Program-made: the position numbers and the translations under genes
Source of the DNA: Ruminococcus sp.
GTDB lineage: Bacteria > Bacillota > Clostridia > Oscillospirales > Ruminococcaceae
Assembly: GCA_020860605.1 (NCBI GenBank)
Contig: JAJBTZ010000034.1
Coordinates: 1-41,695 of the forward strand
DNA length: 41,695 bases
Reading direction: 5' to 3'
In this document: one piece after another, positions 15,517-24,554 of the stretch
Layout of the letters: every line of letters starts with the position of its first letter
Position numbering within the stretch: the first letter of the stretch is position 1
The notes under the pieces: generated by a model
The model's input: only the letters and a program-made list of their open reading frames with translations
Database searches by the model: none
What the model was told of the DNA's origin: nothing

Positions 15517-16525
15517 TCAAACGGCTTTCGATGTCTTCGATTGTTGGGATATTATCCTGTAACTCTTTATTAATCTGATTTGATAGCTTGTATTCACTGA
15601 CTCCCATAGGCTTATTTACATCTCGCAGTGCATACTCTGCTACCAATTTATCTTTGCCTTTACAAAGCAAAAGTCCTATAGTGGGGTTATCTGTAGGAGA
15701 TTTTAGTTCGCCATCAATTGCAGACAAATAGAAAGATAATTTCCCAGCAAATTCAGGCTCAAATTCTACAGTTTTTAATTCCACAACAAAATAGCAATGC
15801 AGTTTCACATTGTAGAACAATAAATCGATATAAAAGTCTCTGTTTCCAACTTTTATGGGATATTGTCTCCCCATGAAAGCAAATCCAGTGCCAAATTCTA
15901 GAAGTAGCTTTGTAATTTGTTGAACCAGAGCATCTTCTAATTCTACTTCTTTCATTTTCTTAGCATTAGGAATAAAGTCGAAAATGTAAGGGTCTTTGAT
16001 TATTTCCGCCACTTGTTCATTATAAGGATCGGCAAGTTGTGTATCAAAATTTGTTGTTTTATCAGCTAAAGCTTGACGCTCGTACAAACCGCTTTCTAAT
16101 TGGTGTACAAGTACAGTTGTTGACCATCCATTTTCAAGACATTGCCGGGTGTACCAGAGATATTCTTCCAGTGTTTCAGTTTTGTCAATCAAGATCATTA
16201 TGGCTCGCCAACTGATTTTTGCAGCAACCTGCTGCAAAATTTCTTCGGACGTTATTCTCTGTGCAAATTGCTTCATATAGTTTAAATTCCGCACTGAATA
16301 TCCTTCGACATTTGGATAAGATAGTTTCAAATCCTTTGACAGCGTCTCAACAAATCGGTTTCCCCATGAGCTATACTCGATGATGACATTTCCTATATTC
16401 CAATAGAGAATATTTCTTTCTATATTTGCGCTTGTCATTACTTGGTACTGCGCCTGAGTGATTTTGCTTTTAACTTTTTCAAGTGCATCAAAATAATCAG
16501 CCATAGCAATTTCAGATTTACTCAT
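15512..16525 (-). CDS. YhcG/DUF1016-family PD-(D/E)XK nuclease
   Basis: 337 residues. The N-terminal DUF1016 helical domain (about 1-165) contains YWNIGNVI and the YSVRNLNYMKQF segment typical of the family. The C-terminal PD-(D/E)XK nuclease domain shows RDFYIDLLFYN (Asp234) and FVVELK (Glu249, Lys251), i.e. an intact D-ExK site. ATG 16525 has GGAGG six bases upstream; the upstream in-frame start is weaker. The gene is visibly more AT-rich than its neighbours, which suggests acquisition. YhcG proteins are often found near restriction-modification loci, and here the R-M pair is 1.2 kb away. No precise role is established. Confidence 0.88.
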   Translation of the reverse strand: MSKSEIAMADYFDALEKVKSKITQAQYQVMTSANIERNILYWNIGNVIIEYSSWGNRFVETLSKDLKLSYPNVEGYSVRNLNYMKQFAQRITSEEILQQVAAKISWRAIMILIDKTETLEEYLWYTRQCLENGWSTTVLVHQLESGLYERQALADKTTNFDTQLADPYNEQVAEIIKDPYIFDFIPNAKKMKEVELEDALVQQITKLLLEFGTGFAFMGRQYPIKVGNRDFYIDLLFYNVKLHCYFVVELKTVEFEPEFAGKLSFYLSAIDGELKSPTDNPTIGLLLCKGKDKLVAEYALRDVNKPMGVSEYKLSNQINKELQDNIPTIEDIESRLN

Positions 16526-16626
16526 GTGATACCTCCGTCGCAAGATCATTATTCATAGTTTGTTGATATTATATCACATTTGTATTGCGATTTCAAGGCC
16601 ATTGTAAATGCAGAGAACGCATTGAT

Positions 16627-16658
16627 CAAAATCAGGGACTTGGGGGTCCCTGATTTTT
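16627..16658 (-). terminator. Terminator upstream of YhcG, downstream of the APH-like gene
   Basis: Stem AAAATCAGGGAC / GTCCCTGATTTT, able to work in both directions because T-runs lie on both sides. On the minus strand it would stop read-through from the APH-like gene into YhcG. The stem is nearly identical to 15443-15474. Confidence 0.75.
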
Positions 16659-16709
16659 TTGTTTCTATGAAATTTTGCACCCACCTGATGCAGAATTAGC
16701 GACATCCTT

Positions 16710-16749
16710 CATTGAAAATTATTGCCCAAAGGGGCAATAATTTTCAATG
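16710..16749. repeat. Perfect 18-bp inverted repeat at the APH-like gene stop
   Basis: CATTGAAAATTATTGCCC (16710-16727), loop AAAG, and its exact complement (16732-16749). The TGA stop of the minus-strand kinase-like gene lies within one arm. There is no T-run, so it may stabilise the mRNA 3' end or act with the terminator at 16627-16658. Confidence 0.85.
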
Positions 16750-17634
16750 GCCACGTTCAGATTTCTTAAGCCACTCCAATATCTCCCTCATCACCCTAAA
16801 ATCCTCCGTCTCCCTGACCTTCTCCTCGTCCTTAAAGGACACAAACATCGAGTACTGGCAGAAGGCGGAGATGGTGGTGTCGAGGGAGAACTGCTGCTTT
16901 GTGATGGCAAATTGCGGGTTCTGGCTCATTGTCTCGTAGTAAGCTTCGAGAAACGCCATCGCCGAGTCGGTGGGGATGTAGCGCTGGCTCTCTTCGTAGC
17001 CGACAAAGGCGAAGCGGGCGAGGTCGAGGAAGTAGGGGAGGATGTCGGCATAGGTCCAGTCGATGAGCCAGGCGGTTTTGCCGTCAAGAAGGGCGTTTAT
17101 CGGGAGAAAATCGTCGTGGATGAGCGTTCTGGGCGCTGAGAAGAATCGGTCTTCGATCGCCTCGAAGACGTGGTCGTATTCAGGAAAATACCTCCGCGAC
17201 TTCTCCCAGAACCTGAGAACCTTCCTCTCGAAATAGTTCCTGCAACCTTCGGGATTGGTGCCAGCGCCGAGATAGTGGCTCTGAATCCTCGCAAGCTCCC
17301 TGCCGACGAGGCTTGCCTCTTCGGGAGAGCAGTCCCTCGCGTCGGTCCCGTCAATAAACGGCATGGTCACCCAGCAGTCGCCGCCAATCTCAAAGCTCGA
17401 GACGATAGGCGGCACCGAGAAGTCGTGCCCCAAAAAATACCGCTCAAACTTCTCCTTGTCCCGTTCCGCCTTCTTCAGGACGAGATTTCCAGGCAGCAGG
17501 AAAACGTCGTAAATCTTATTCAGCCGAGTGTCGACAAATCTTTCGACAGAATCCTCATGTGAAAACCCGATTTTCTCAAATACAGGCGCGAATTCAGCCT
17601 GTTCCTCAGTTGTAAGTATGCGTTTTTCGGTCAT
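16744..17634 (-). CDS. Aminoglycoside/choline kinase-like phosphotransferase
   Basis: 296 residues of the APH/choline-kinase fold. The catalytic loop reads LIHDDFLPINALL, matching HxDxxxxN with Asp as base and Asn for metal, and is followed by AWLIDWTYADI with the metal-binding Asp of the DFG-equivalent. N-terminal lobe segment NLVLKKAERDKEKFERY gives the ATP-binding Lys region. Substrate is unknown: such proteins in clostridia include antibiotic kinases but also many small-molecule kinases, and the loop is not that of a known resistance enzyme. It begins seven bases after the restriction-enzyme stop, so it may be co-transcribed with the R-M genes. Confidence 0.75.
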   Translation of the reverse strand: MTEKRILTTEEQAEFAPVFEKIGFSHEDSVERFVDTRLNKIYDVFLLPGNLVLKKAERDKEKFERYFLGHDFSVPPIVSSFEIGGDCWVTMPFIDGTDARDCSPEEASLVGRELARIQSHYLGAGTNPEGCRNYFERKVLRFWEKSRRYFPEYDHVFEAIEDRFFSAPRTLIHDDFLPINALLDGKTAWLIDWTYADILPYFLDLARFAFVGYEESQRYIPTDSAMAFLEAYYETMSQNPQFAITKQQFSLDTTISAFCQYSMFVSFKDEEKVRETEDFRVMREILEWLKKSERGH

Positions 17635-17641
17635 TTGGGAA

Positions 17642-18524
17642 TCACCCTTTGCTGGCCTTCCAATCCATATTGAACCATTGCCTTTGTGTCAGCCAATAGT
17701 TGGCTGCTTCAATAGCATGGCGCTTGAATGTGGTAAAATCAATATCAAGTGGATAGATGCGATCCTGTGTATACTGGTCTGAGAAGACATACATGCCATG
17801 CCAGCCATTATGCTGGTGTTCTGATGTTCCACCATTGACCATAGTGATAAATTTTGGATTTTTCAAAAATTCACCATCCAACACGATAATTGTGCTCCAG
17901 AAGAAGGACTGCATAGCCTGCATGGATGGTTCCCTGTCACGGGTAACGCGATCACGGATGCTTGTTTTGCTTTGGATACAGCCAAAGCAGTATTTCTTAT
18001 CGCCTCTATGTACGATAGCATACAAATCGAAAATGCTCTCCCTGATTTGCTCCTTCAGCCAGCTGATATCCCGAGGCTCGTTATCCAGCTCACCAGCCTT
18101 GATGAGGGTGTTCAGGTCACGCTGCAGAATGATATCGATTCCGCTGTCTTGCAGAGCAGCTGTTCCCAATATTTTTACCATTTCTTCAAACGCGTGTCCG
18201 CTCGATTTTTTCCAACTTTGATCTGCACTTATAACCTTCGCAATGGTGTCAGCGCTGTCAATACCACTTTTTCTGTGAACATGAATTTCATATACCGCTC
18301 GCCAGATGGCAGCTGCCTCAATGTCGGGATATTGGCGGATTCCGCAAATGGTTGCCTGCTTGATGGCTTTCCTTCTGGGCTGCCGTCTCAATATCGTTAG
18401 CCTTGCCTTCACCGACATTTCCGTTGCGCGATAGAGAGACAGCTTCTTCCAGAAGTCGTTCCCTTTCTGATGTATAGATGTTTGCGTACACCTCGGAGCA
18501 ATACTTTTTAAACGTCTCAGCCAT
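17642..18524 (-). pseudogene. Type II restriction endonuclease (BsaWI-like), frameshifted
   Basis: The start ATG at 18524 follows GGAGGAG and opens a frame beginning MAETFKKYCSEVYANIY. That frame stops after 68 residues, while the frame offset by one base carries the rest. Removing one base near the GGG at 18377-18379 (CCC on the coding strand) gives an uninterrupted 293-residue protein. The C-terminal part has a Q-x-K nuclease core (CFGCIQSKTSIRDR) preceded by an acidic stretch, then REPSMQAMQSFFWS and NGWHGMYVF. I recall these features from BsaWI-type endonucleases, but this subfamily call is tentative. It overlaps the methyltransferase 3' end by 8 bases. As sequenced the enzyme should be inactive unless the frame is recoded or the base is an assembly error. 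Confidence 0.75.
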
Positions 18525-19714
18525 TGGCGTTCTCCTCCAGAATTTTTACTATATCTTTTCCCCAAGCATATGCCAGAAGCGGTGGGACAGCGTCTCCGAT
18601 TTGCTCGTATTTGTCCTGAACGGTTCTGTCTATGTGAGGAACCAGATAGGGACCACCACAGAAATCATACGAATCAGGGAAGGATTGCAAGCGAGCACAC
18701 TCGCGTACTGTCAATGCCCTGTCATACACCGGGTGAACAAATTCATCAAGACAATGGCTCGTAACAGTTGGTGATGCTTCATCCAGTTTCAAACGATAAT
18801 TGCGTTTGATAAACATCTTCTTTGGCAAAACACGTCTCGATTGCAGGTCTTCTCTTTCTTCTCCCGTGTATCTTTCAAACAGGTCTTTCAGGCTTTCGCC
18901 AGGCTTCAGCAGTGAAAACCTCTCGAGTGTACATGCCCTATGCTTCATAGGCATCTGGTAGGTCAGTGTGTTATTTGTGCCATTTCCGCGTTTCCAGAAA
19001 GAATCGTCCCGCATAAGGTTGCTGAATGCGGAGCTTTCGCTCGTATACTCCGTCTCTTCCTGCCCGCTGTTAGGGATTACGTTTGGCAATCCTGCCAACG
19101 CTTCAGCAACAGTGGTTTCAACGCCTTGCGTTGGTGGGGGAGCGGACAATTTCCATTCTGGATAACGGCAGGCCAGAATAAAGAACCTGTTTCTTCGCTG
19201 CGGTACACCATATTGCGTGGAATTTAAAACGATTTCAATATAATTCCCATATCCAGCTTCTGCGAGCTCTTTTTTTTAGCACATTTACAATAAGCTCATC
19301 AGACTGCTTTGCAACTGTTTTGGTAGTGATGGCTGGGACATTTTCAAACAAAATCAGCTTGGCATTTGTCATTTTTGCGATCCTTATGCCTTCACGGAAG
19401 AGGAACTGCCTGTCATCGTAAAAAGAGCGTGAAGTATTGCCTGCGGTTGAAAAAGTTTCGCAAGGCATACCTGAAGACACAATATCGACTCCGCCAGCAG
19501 GAATATACGGCAAAACCTGATCTTCTTTTACATCCCTGATGTCGGAATAGATTACATGAACGTCAGGATGATTTGCAGAATATGTATCCACACAGCTTTT
19601 TATATATTCAATTGCAACAAGTGTTTTCAGCCCGGCAGCATGAAACCCAGTGCAGATTCCACCGGGACCGCTGAAGCAGTCTATGTGTGTGAAATTCATT
19701 GTGTTGTCAGACAT
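18517..19714 (-). pseudogene. DNA (cytosine-5) methyltransferase, frameshifted in an A8 tract
   Basis: Partner methylase of the R-M pair. Part one (19714 to about 19270) has motif I CFSGPGGICTGF, the catalytic Pro-Cys motif SSGMPCETFS and ENVPAI (motif VI). Part two carries QYGVPQRRNRFF (motif VIII), the target-recognition region, RECARLQSFP (motif IX) and QIGDAVPPLLA (motif X). They are joined only if one A is removed from the run of eight A (plus-strand T at 19270-19277); then 1197 bases encode 398 residues with every motif in frame. ATG 19714 is ten bases after GGAGG; GTG 19738 is an alternative. Phase variation, transcriptional slippage, decay or assembly error are all possible. Confidence 0.85.
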
Positions 19715-19737
19715 GGTCTCACTTCCTCCTTCCTGCA

Positions 19738-19769
19738 CAGTATACTACTATCAGTATACCATGGTATAG
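19738..19769 (-). promoter_or_regulatory. Operator-like repeats upstream of the R-M genes
   Basis: A perfect 14-bp palindrome TATACCATGGTATA (19755-19768) and two CAGTATAC direct repeats spaced 14 bases (19738-19745, 19752-19759) sit directly before the methylase start. This arrangement resembles control-protein or methylase-autoregulation sites of type II R-M operons. No control-protein gene is seen in the window. Confidence 0.45.
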
Positions 19770-19866
19770 CAAAAAAATCAACAACCCCCCGAAAAAATCG
19801 ACCTTCCGAAGCTGCCAACAATTTTCCCCCACATCTTGATTTTTCCCAAGATTTCATGTATCATAG

Positions 19867-21030
<1,164 letters not shown>

Positions 21031-21033
21031 TCG

Positions 21034-21151
21034 GCTTTGGGCGACTTCGTCGCCTCCGCCGAGCGATTTTCGCCGAAGGCGAAAATCGCACCCCTCCACC
21101 ACCACGCTTCGCGTGGCGGTCCCCCTCCCCCTTCGGGGGGAGGCTTTTACT
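21034..21151. repeat. Palindromic repeat, family A (copy 3, reverse orientation)
   Basis: Stems GGCGACttcGTCGCC, CGATTTTCGCC/GGCGAAAATCG, the constant GCACCCCTCCACCAC linker, the variable stem CACGCttcGCGTG, and CCTCCCCC/GGGGGGAGG. It fills the tgt-HAD gene spacer. Confidence 0.8.
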
Positions 21152-21187
21152 GCCTCAGGATAACTATTTACAGATGGGAGAGATATT

Positions 21188-21853
21188 ATGCTTACAAAAA
21201 TAAAATCCCTGATTTTCGACCTCGATGGCACCCTTGTCGACACCGCTGACGACCTTGGCGACAGCGTCAGTGCTGCTCTTATGGAGCTTGGGCTGCCGAC
21301 TCATACGATCAAGGAGTACATCTCCTTCGTGGGGAACGGGACTTTGATGCTGGTGAAGAGGTCGCTTCCTGAAGAGCTTCGGGAGGACGAGGCTCTTCTC
21401 AACAAGGCTCACGACCTCTTCTGCGACCACTATTCGAAGCACTATCTCGACAAGTCGAGGGTCTACGATGGCATCCCGGAGGTTGTGAAGGCACTCAAGG
21501 CCTCTGGCCTCAAGCTCTATGTCCTCACAAACAAGCCCTACCAGTTCGCGAGCGAGATTATCTCGCAGTGCTTCCCAGAGGGGACTTTTGAACTGGTCGG
21601 TGGCAGTGGCCAAGGCTTCCCACGCAAGCCCGACCCAAGCTACGAGAATCATCTCATAGAGCTTTCGGGCTCCGACAAGTCCGAAACCCTCCACATCGGC
21701 GATTCAGCCACCGACATCGAAACCGCCCACAACGCCGGAATCAAGTGCATCGCCTGCACCTGGGGCTTCAGAAGCAGGGAGTCGCTGATAGCTGCAGGAG
21801 GGGATTTTATCGTGGATAGGCCGGAGGAAATTTTGGATGTAGTTCAAGCTTGA
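21188..21853 (+). CDS. HAD-family phosphatase (phosphoglycolate phosphatase-like)
   Basis: 221-residue haloacid-dehalogenase-superfamily hydrolase. Motif I FDLDGTLVDT carries the nucleophile Asp and acid/base Asp; motif II is VLTNKP; motif III Lys lies in PRKPDP; motif IV is HIGDSATDIETA. An alpha-helical cap occupies about residues 18-80, as in the Gph/PpaX group. Substrate is inferred only from resemblance to phosphoglycolate phosphatases. ATG 21188 has GGGAG upstream. A hairpin terminator follows. Confidence 0.9.
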   Translation: MLTKIKSLIFDLDGTLVDTADDLGDSVSAALMELGLPTHTIKEYISFVGNGTLMLVKRSLPEELREDEALLNKAHDLFCDHYSKHYLDKSRVYDGIPEVVKALKASGLKLYVLTNKPYQFASEIISQCFPEGTFELVGGSGQGFPRKPDPSYENHLIELSGSDKSETLHIGDSATDIETAHNAGIKCIACTWGFRSRESLIAAGGDFIVDRPEEILDVVQA

Positions 21854-21990
21854 CCTAAAAGAAATCCCCACCGAGAGCTGAATACCAATAAGTAACTGAC
21901 AAAACCTACCAACTATTAGCTAACAGAATAGTGTGTACAGTATGCAGTTGGATATAAATTCAACAATATTGTGCAAAAGACAAAACAAAG

Positions 21991-22033
21991 AAAGAACCGA
22001 TTGTTATCAATCAGAAAGCAATTGGTTCTTTTT
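21991..22033. terminator. Bidirectional-type terminator between HAD and tetR genes
   Basis: Stem AAGAACCGATTG / CAATTGGTTCTT with a 15-base loop, one G-T pair, and T- and A-runs on the two sides. It lies between convergent genes. Confidence 0.7.
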
Positions 22034-22096
22034 GCTACATAATCTTTGATGCTTATTGTTTTACCAAAACGCCCGCAACTGATTTACCCATTTCTC

Positions 22097-22660
22097 TCAC
22101 ATCTCACTCTCCCTCCCAATATACCCCCTCACCCCTCCATACACCAACTTCTGCATCAGCTCGCTGATTTCTTCCGGGCTGATGTCTTTGTTTTTTTCAT
22201 GCCAACGTTCGAGGAGGCCGAACATGGCGGAGTTGACGAATGTGACGAGGTAGTCGAAGTTCTCTGAGTCGGGGTGGACGGGGAGGTATTGGGACGCAAG
22301 GGGGACCAGTTCGGTCCTGACCCTCGGCAGAAAGCTTGAATCGCCGTTTGGGCCCAGGAGAATATAGATTTCCTCGTTCATGGCGGAGAATACCATTCCA
22401 AAGAACGAAGTCGGCGAACTGTCATCCGACAAGGACTCCTGAGCTACCCCCTTGACCTTTTCTATAAGCTTGTCCTCAACATAGGACAATAAATCGTCGG
22501 TGTCCAAAAAGTATTCATAGAACGTGCTGCGATTGTAACCGGCAAGGCGGGTGAGCTCACTCACCGCAATCTTCGAGATGGGCTTTTTCTTTGCCAGAGC
22601 CCAAAAGGCGTCGACAAACTTCTGCCTTGTTCTATCTGTGATTTCTGGTTGTTTTTTCAT
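22097..22660 (-). CDS. TetR/AcrR-family transcriptional repressor
   Basis: 187 residues. The N-terminal helix-turn-helix spans about residues 8-55 (TRQKFVDAFWALAKKKPISKI, continuing VSELTRLAGYNRSTFYEYF), a clear TetR-type DNA-binding domain; the remainder is a helical ligand/dimer domain. The start at 22660 is followed by MKKQPEITDR. Its own promoter (minus strand TTGACA 22772-22767, TATAAT 22748-22743, 18-base spacer) contains the inverted repeat CAACA-GGT-TGTTG in the spacer, so autorepression is likely. The same repeat controls the divergent operon and the ABC operon at 27097. The inducer is unknown. Confidence 0.9.
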   Translation of the reverse strand: MKKQPEITDRTRQKFVDAFWALAKKKPISKIAVSELTRLAGYNRSTFYEYFLDTDDLLSYVEDKLIEKVKGVAQESLSDDSSPTSFFGMVFSAMNEEIYILLGPNGDSSFLPRVRTELVPLASQYLPVHPDSENFDYLVTFVNSAMFGLLERWHEKNKDISPEEISELMQKLVYGGVRGYIGRESEM

Positions 22661-22710
22661 TTAAAGTCGCCTCTTCTTGATTATCCAACAGTTTTGAAAA
22701 AAATTGGGGG

Positions 22711-22772
22711 TTGATAACGCCTCCATACTGAGTATAATATATATTATACAACAGGTTGTTGGTTAATGTCAA
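22711..22772. promoter_or_regulatory. Divergent promoters with shared TetR operator (site 1)
   Basis: Plus strand: TTGATA 22711-22716, 16-base spacer, TATAAT 22733-22738. Minus strand (tetR): TTGACA 22772-22767, 18-base spacer, TATAAT 22748-22743. The inverted repeat CAACA-GGT-TGTTG at 22749-22761 lies in the tetR spacer and ten bases past the plus-strand -10, so a single bound repressor would block both. A half-site with the same flank (TGTTGGATAAT on the minus strand, 22690-22680) lies in the tetR leader. Confidence 0.85.
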
Positions 22773-22815
22773 GACAAATCTTCCCGTATTTTTTGTCGGA
22801 GAGGAGGGCGGATGT

Positions 22816-23157
22816 ATGAGTAGCTCAGGAGGTGGATATGCTGTAAGCATATTCAAAGAATGGCTCAAGTGGCGAAAAGATTGGGATTCCCTTTGCACTC
22901 GCTGCGGAAAATGCTGTTACACCCGCTCTATCGACTCCGACGGAAAGGTTGTCATTCACTATGATAATCCCTGCGAATATCTTGACACGAATACGAACCT
23001 GTGCCGTGTGTATGAGGAAAGATTCAAGAGGTGCAATCACTGTGGAAAGCTTACTTTATACACAGCGCTGTTCAATACCACCTTGCCGGAGGATTGTCCT
23101 TATGTGACAACATTCCGGGTGTGGGAACGGGCTCAGGACCAAGGCAAAGATAACTGA
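22816..23157 (+). CDS. Cysteine-cluster protein (YkgJ/CxxCxxCC family)
   Basis: 113-residue small protein with CTRCGKCC at residues 27-34 (C-x2-C-x2-CC), then a Cys in NPCEYL, one in NLCRVYEER and further Cys in RCNHCGK and EDCPY. This is the pattern of the YkgJ/UPF0153 family thought to bind a metal or Fe-S cluster. Function is unknown; some family members accompany modification or redox enzymes. The ATG at 22816 is chosen because GAGGAGGG precedes it; the in-frame ATG at 22756 lies inside the operator. First gene of the TetR-controlled operon, 23 bases before the first nitroreductase gene. Confidence 0.82.
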   Translation: MSSSGGGYAVSIFKEWLKWRKDWDSLCTRCGKCCYTRSIDSDGKVVIHYDNPCEYLDTNTNLCRVYEERFKRCNHCGKLTLYTALFNTTLPEDCPYVTTFRVWERAQDQGKDN

Positions 23158-23180
23158 TATATTAATAAGGAGGAGTTCAT

Positions 23181-23711
23181 ATGCAAACATTGGAAGCAAT
23201 TGCAAAAAGAAAGTCGACGAGAAACTTTGACCCAAACAAGGCTGTTTCGAAGGAAGTCATTGACACAATAGTCAAGGCAGGCTGCCAGGCTCCTATCGGC
23301 GGAGGCAAGAGAGATTCTCTTCACCTGACTGTATGCACAAACAGGGAGATACTCGAAGAAATCAATGAGGCTACCTGTGCAGCAATGAAGATGCCCGCAA
23401 GAGATTTCTTCTACGGAGCACCTGCGGTTATCATTGTTTCCGCTTCGGAGGAACAGATGGCGCCAGGAATTGAGTATGCTAACGCTGCTTGCGTTATTGA
23501 GAACATGCTCATAGCTGCTACAGACGCAGGAGTTGACAACATCTATCTCTGGGGATCTGTTCAGGGTCTCGCAAGAAACAAGGACTTGTGTGCAAAGATG
23601 GGCATCCCGGAGGGCTTCAAGCTTGTTTCCGCTGCTGCAATCGGCTATAGCCTGAACGGCGAAGCAGAGGCAAGAGACCTCACTGTTTCCCTCAGCACAA
23701 ATTACGTCTGA
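23181..23711 (+). CDS. Nitroreductase-family flavoprotein 1
   Basis: 176 residues. The N-terminal AIAKRKSTRNFDPNKAVSKE contains the R-(S/K)xRxF phosphate-binding start seen in FMN-dependent nitroreductases, and the central LIAATDAGVDNIYLWG corresponds to the family segment that contacts the isoalloxazine ring. It should bind FMN and use NAD(P)H to reduce a nitro, quinone or similar compound. ATG 23181 has GGAGGAG upstream. Its place in a TetR-controlled operon with a second nitroreductase suggests detoxification or redox response. The substrate is unknown. Confidence 0.88.
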   Translation: MQTLEAIAKRKSTRNFDPNKAVSKEVIDTIVKAGCQAPIGGGKRDSLHLTVCTNREILEEINEATCAAMKMPARDFFYGAPAVIIVSASEEQMAPGIEYANAACVIENMLIAATDAGVDNIYLWGSVQGLARNKDLCAKMGIPEGFKLVSAAAIGYSLNGEAEARDLTVSLSTNYV

Positions 23712-23744
23712 TAAAATCACCGAAAGAACAAGGAGGTTAATATC

Positions 23745-24419
23745 ATGGCAATAACTATGAAAGAAGCAATGACAGAGCGGCACACCGTCAGAAAGTATAA
23801 GACTGACAAGCTCCCGGGGGATATTGTAGCGAAGCTCAACGAAAGAATCGATGAGAATAACTCGAGATATGCCCTGAACATCCAGCTCGTCACCGACAAC
23901 AAGGAGGCGATGCCTGGAATCATGGCTGCAACCATGTCGAAAAACGTCCTCAACTACATGATCTTAGCCGGACCCGACAAGGCTTCTACAGAGGAAATGC
24001 TCGGCTATGCAAGCGCCGACCTCATGCTCTATGCCCAGACCTTAGGTCTCAACACCTGGTGGATTGGCGGAATGTACAGCAAGAAGAACGCAAGGAAGAA
24101 TTCCATCTCTCCCGAAGGCTCGAAGATCATCGGAGTTGTCGCAGTTGGCTACGGCATGGAGCAGGGAGTTCCGCATAAGTCAAAGTCGATGGGTGAAGTT
24201 TCCACCTATGAGGGAGTCATCCCCGACTGGTTCAAGGCAGGAGTTGAGGCAGCACTCTTGGCTCCAACAGGAATGAACCGCCAGGAGTTCACAATCAAAG
24301 GCACCGGAAACGAAGTTTCGATGACCGTTCCAGAGGGCTCGTTCTCGAAAGCAGACCTCGGAATCAGCAAGTATTTCTTCGAGCTCGGTGCGGGAAAAGA
24401 GAATTTCAACTGGAAGTAA
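23745..24419 (+). CDS. Nitroreductase-family flavoprotein 2
   Basis: 224 residues. The N-terminal MTERHTVRKYKTDKL is the FMN-phosphate-binding start of the family; LMLYAQTLGLNTWWIGGMYSKK matches the segment lining the flavin, and the second half (PDWFKAGVEAALLAPTGMNRQEF) repeats a nitroreductase-like core as in the TM1586-type group. It is 33 bases after nitroreductase 1 with AAGGAGG before the ATG, so both are in one transcript. It is clearly not a recent duplicate of the first. Substrate is unknown. Confidence 0.87.
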   Translation: MAITMKEAMTERHTVRKYKTDKLPGDIVAKLNERIDENNSRYALNIQLVTDNKEAMPGIMAATMSKNVLNYMILAGPDKASTEEMLGYASADLMLYAQTLGLNTWWIGGMYSKKNARKNSISPEGSKIIGVVAVGYGMEQGVPHKSKSMGEVSTYEGVIPDWFKAGVEAALLAPTGMNRQEFTIKGTGNEVSMTVPEGSFSKADLGISKYFFELGAGKENFNWK

Positions 24420-24482
24420 ACAAAGTCGCAGTTACGCTCAGCCAGCCCACATGGCTGAATGTCAGCATATAGATAAAGCATC

Positions 24483-24512
24483 GCCCACCGAATAAGCAAC
24501 GATTTGGTGGGC
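24483..24512 (+). other. Intercistronic hairpin between nitroreductase 2 and the first Sir2 gene
   Basis: GCCCACC (24483-24489) pairs with GGTGGGC (24506-24512); there is no long T-run, so it may be an mRNA processing or partial attenuation site rather than a full terminator. The gap is 135 bases, while all later junctions in the operon overlap. Confidence 0.5.
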
Positions 24513-24554
24513 TGGTGTTTATAAACTGGTTTTTATAAATGAGGAGAAGAATTT

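Noticed and set aside
16217-16239. Internal palindrome in YhcG as a terminator
   Set aside because: It is inside the coding region (encoding QQVAAK) and followed by normal coding sequence; kept only as part of the cassette observation.
23133-23783. 216-codon minus-strand open frame opposite nitroreductase 1
   Set aside because: It lies antisense to a clear family gene, is Cys/Ser-rich without any recognisable motif, and has no ribosome-binding site.
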